A DNA stretch of 6,018 nt. Source: Acidimicrobiia bacterium. GTDB lineage: Bacteria; Actinomycetota; Acidimicrobiia; Acidimicrobiales; JACDCH01. The DNA lies in the NCBI GenBank assembly GCA_013694495.1, contig JACDCH010000060.1:1-6018 (forward strand). The letters are read 5' to 3'. Positions 5,554-6,018 of the stretch are shown piece after piece (the first letter of the stretch is position 1; every line of letters starts with the position of its first letter). A program made the position numbers and the translations under genes. The notes beneath the pieces were generated by a model. The model was not told where the DNA came from, made no database searches, and worked only from the letters and a program-made list of their open reading frames with translations.

Positions 5554-5792
5554 CGCCGCGACGGCGGTCGCCGCCTACCGTCGCGATCCGGGCCCGGCCT
5601 CGCCCGTGCGTACCTACGTCCCCGGCGACCGGCCCGAGTGCTTCGCCACGGCCGTCGGCAGCGGCGCCGACGCCCGGGTGAACGCCGGTGCGACGGGCCG
5701 CAGGGACCTGGGCCAACTCGCGGCGCTTGCCGCTCGCCCTTGCCGCCCTCCTCCTGCTCGCCGCCGCGGCGGTCCGGCGCCGCGCTGCATGA
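5534..5792 (+). pseudogene. Possible decayed gene for a membrane-anchored or secreted protein (frameshifted)
   Basis: From just after a TAG at 5531-5533 one + frame stays open with almost every codon ending in G or C up to about 5711. It includes TYVPGDRPECFATAVGSG. Beyond that point the codon bias moves to the frame one base later, which reads RRLPLALAALLLLAAAAV followed by RRRAA and TGA at 5790-5792. A hydrophobic helix plus Arg-rich end looks like the C-terminal anchor of an actinobacterial surface protein. The upstream part has no start codon before GTG 5606, so the fragment looks 5'-truncated as well. It overlaps the proposed mch promoter. Alternatively only GTG 5688 to 5792 is used, as a 34-residue single-helix protein. 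Both readings are inference from composition; no family was recognised. Confidence 0.25.
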
Positions 5793-5819
5793 CGTCACCG
5801 CCGGGCGGGCTCTCCCTCC

Positions 5820-5847
5820 GTCAACGTCGGAACGGCGGGTGTAGCTT
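5820..5847 (+). promoter_or_regulatory. Weak candidate promoter for the proline-rich gene
   Basis: TAGCTT (5842-5847) fits TAnnnT and is preceded directly by TG. GTCAAC (5820-5825) is a poor -35 candidate at a 16-base spacing. The run TAGCTTTTC is the most A/T-rich spot in this gap. If used, transcription would start near 5854 and the leader would be about 75 bases long. Confidence 0.2.
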
Positions 5848-5850
5848 TTC

Positions 5851-5890
5851 GCACCGCGGATTGGTGCCTCGCGGGAAGGGAGGCGGCACC
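5851..5890 (+). promoter_or_regulatory. Mutually exclusive hairpins in the leader of the proline-rich gene
   Basis: Three segments can pair in two ways. GCACC (5851-5855) can pair with GGTGC (5863-5867), or GGTGCC (5863-5868) can pair with GGCACC (5885-5890). The second fold can be strengthened by CCTC (5867-5870) with GAGG (5880-5883). Segment two cannot be in both stems at once, which is the layout of an attenuator or switch. No known riboswitch consensus was recognised. Confidence 0.3.
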
Positions 5891-5899
5891 GCCGGGGAA

Positions 5900-5916
5900 G
5901 CCGAGTTCGGCTCGGC
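5900..5916 (+). promoter_or_regulatory. Hairpin adjoining the ribosome binding site of the proline-rich gene
   Basis: GCCGAG (5900-5905) and CTCGGC (5911-5916) form a perfect 6-bp stem with a TTCGG loop. The next base starts the GGGAGGAG ribosome binding site. The stem leaves that site free, but alternative pairing of CGGCGG (5913-5918) with upstream CCGCCG would intrude on it. A translational control role is possible but unproven. Confidence 0.35.
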
Positions 5917-5924
5917 GGGAGGAG
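5917..5924 (+). promoter_or_regulatory. Strong ribosome binding site GGGAGGAG
   Basis: GGGAGGAG is followed by 6 bases and then ATG 5931. The strength and spacing make this the main evidence that translation starts at 5931. Confidence 0.75.
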
Positions 5925-5930
5925 CGAGCG

Positions 5931-6018
5931 ATGACTGCACCGTGGGATCCCACCTCCGGCCCGGCTCCGCCCGAATACCCACCACCAGCGCCGCCACCGC
6001 CACCACCACCGCCGGGAT
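5931..6018 (+). CDS. N-terminus of a proline-rich protein, truncated by the window edge
   Basis: Twenty-nine codons are visible, starting MTAPWDP and then becoming almost pure proline: EYPPPA at residues 15-20 and eight consecutive prolines at 21-28. There is no stop before the edge. Actinobacterial membrane proteins (RDD, DUF4190, DUF4870, protein-kinase and septum-associated types) often begin with such a disordered cytoplasmic proline-rich tail, so a membrane protein is a reasonable guess. The domain that would identify it lies outside the window. The proline run should require elongation factor P for efficient translation. The start is well supported by GGGAGGAG at 5917-5924. It diverges from mch. 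Confidence 0.7.
   Translation, partial: MTAPWDPTSGPAPPEYPPPAPPPPPPPPG

Noticed and set aside
4554..5681. 375-codon + strand frame
   Set aside because: It is antisense to mch and compositionally a shadow frame.
5821..6009. 62-codon minus-strand frame at the right end
   Set aside because: It is antisense to the polyproline start, which has a strong ribosome binding site. Its hydrophobic VVAVAALVVG opening is what antisense CCN repeats would give.
5960..6018. CCACCACC repeats as a CRISPR or satellite array
   Set aside because: Units are single CCN codons in an open reading frame, with no spacers.

Overview
This 6,018-base window is very GC-rich and comes from an actinobacterium. The WhiB-family gene is diagnostic, because the family is confined to Actinobacteria and their phages. 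The overall style (GAF-GGDEF-EAL protein, acyl-CoA enzymes, proline-rich membrane-protein N-terminus, trace of an F420/luciferase-type oxidoreductase) would suit the Acidimicrobiia, but that narrower placement is inference. No tRNA, rRNA, CRISPR array, insertion sequence or replication origin was seen.

Layout from left to right. (1) Bases 1-71 are the C-terminal end of a + strand gene. (2) 156-467 (+) is a compact WhiB-type [4Fe-4S] regulator. (3) 468-677 is a convergent gap holding two hairpins, one a GTCTGGGGG/CCCCCAGAC palindrome. (4) 678-953 (-) is a stand-alone DUF1905 protein with a strong AGGAGG site. (5) 954-1316 is a divergent gap with no intact gene. It holds two hairpins, a 10-bp direct repeat and a frameshifted 5' relic of a luciferase-like (LLM) oxidoreductase gene. 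(6) 1317-3197 (+) is a GAF-GGDEF-EAL cyclic-di-GMP protein. (7) 3198-3279 is a convergent gap with two hairpins. (8) 3280-5507 (-) is a two-gene operon, mch-mct, joined by a 4-base GTGA overlap. (9) 5508-5930 holds that operon's probable promoter, a possible decayed secreted-protein gene and a structured leader. (10) 5931-6018 (+) is the start of a proline-rich protein that runs off the window.

The metabolic core is the mch-mct pair. The second gene (mct) closely resembles 2-methylfumaryl-CoA isomerase, the mesaconyl-CoA C1-C4 CoA transferase. The first gene (mch) is a double-hotdog MaoC-type hydratase resembling 2-methylfumaryl-CoA (mesaconyl-C1-CoA) hydratase. In the 3-hydroxypropionate bicycle of Chloroflexus these catalyse consecutive steps: beta-methylmalyl-CoA to mesaconyl-C1-CoA to mesaconyl-C4-CoA. 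The remaining steps (Meh hydration and Mcl cleavage to acetyl-CoA and pyruvate) are not encoded here, so the likely role is a glyoxylate/propionyl-CoA or mesaconate carbon-salvage branch rather than proven autotrophy.

The regulatory genes (WhiB redox sensor, c-di-GMP enzyme) are separate transcription units, and nothing in the sequence ties them to the mch-mct operon.
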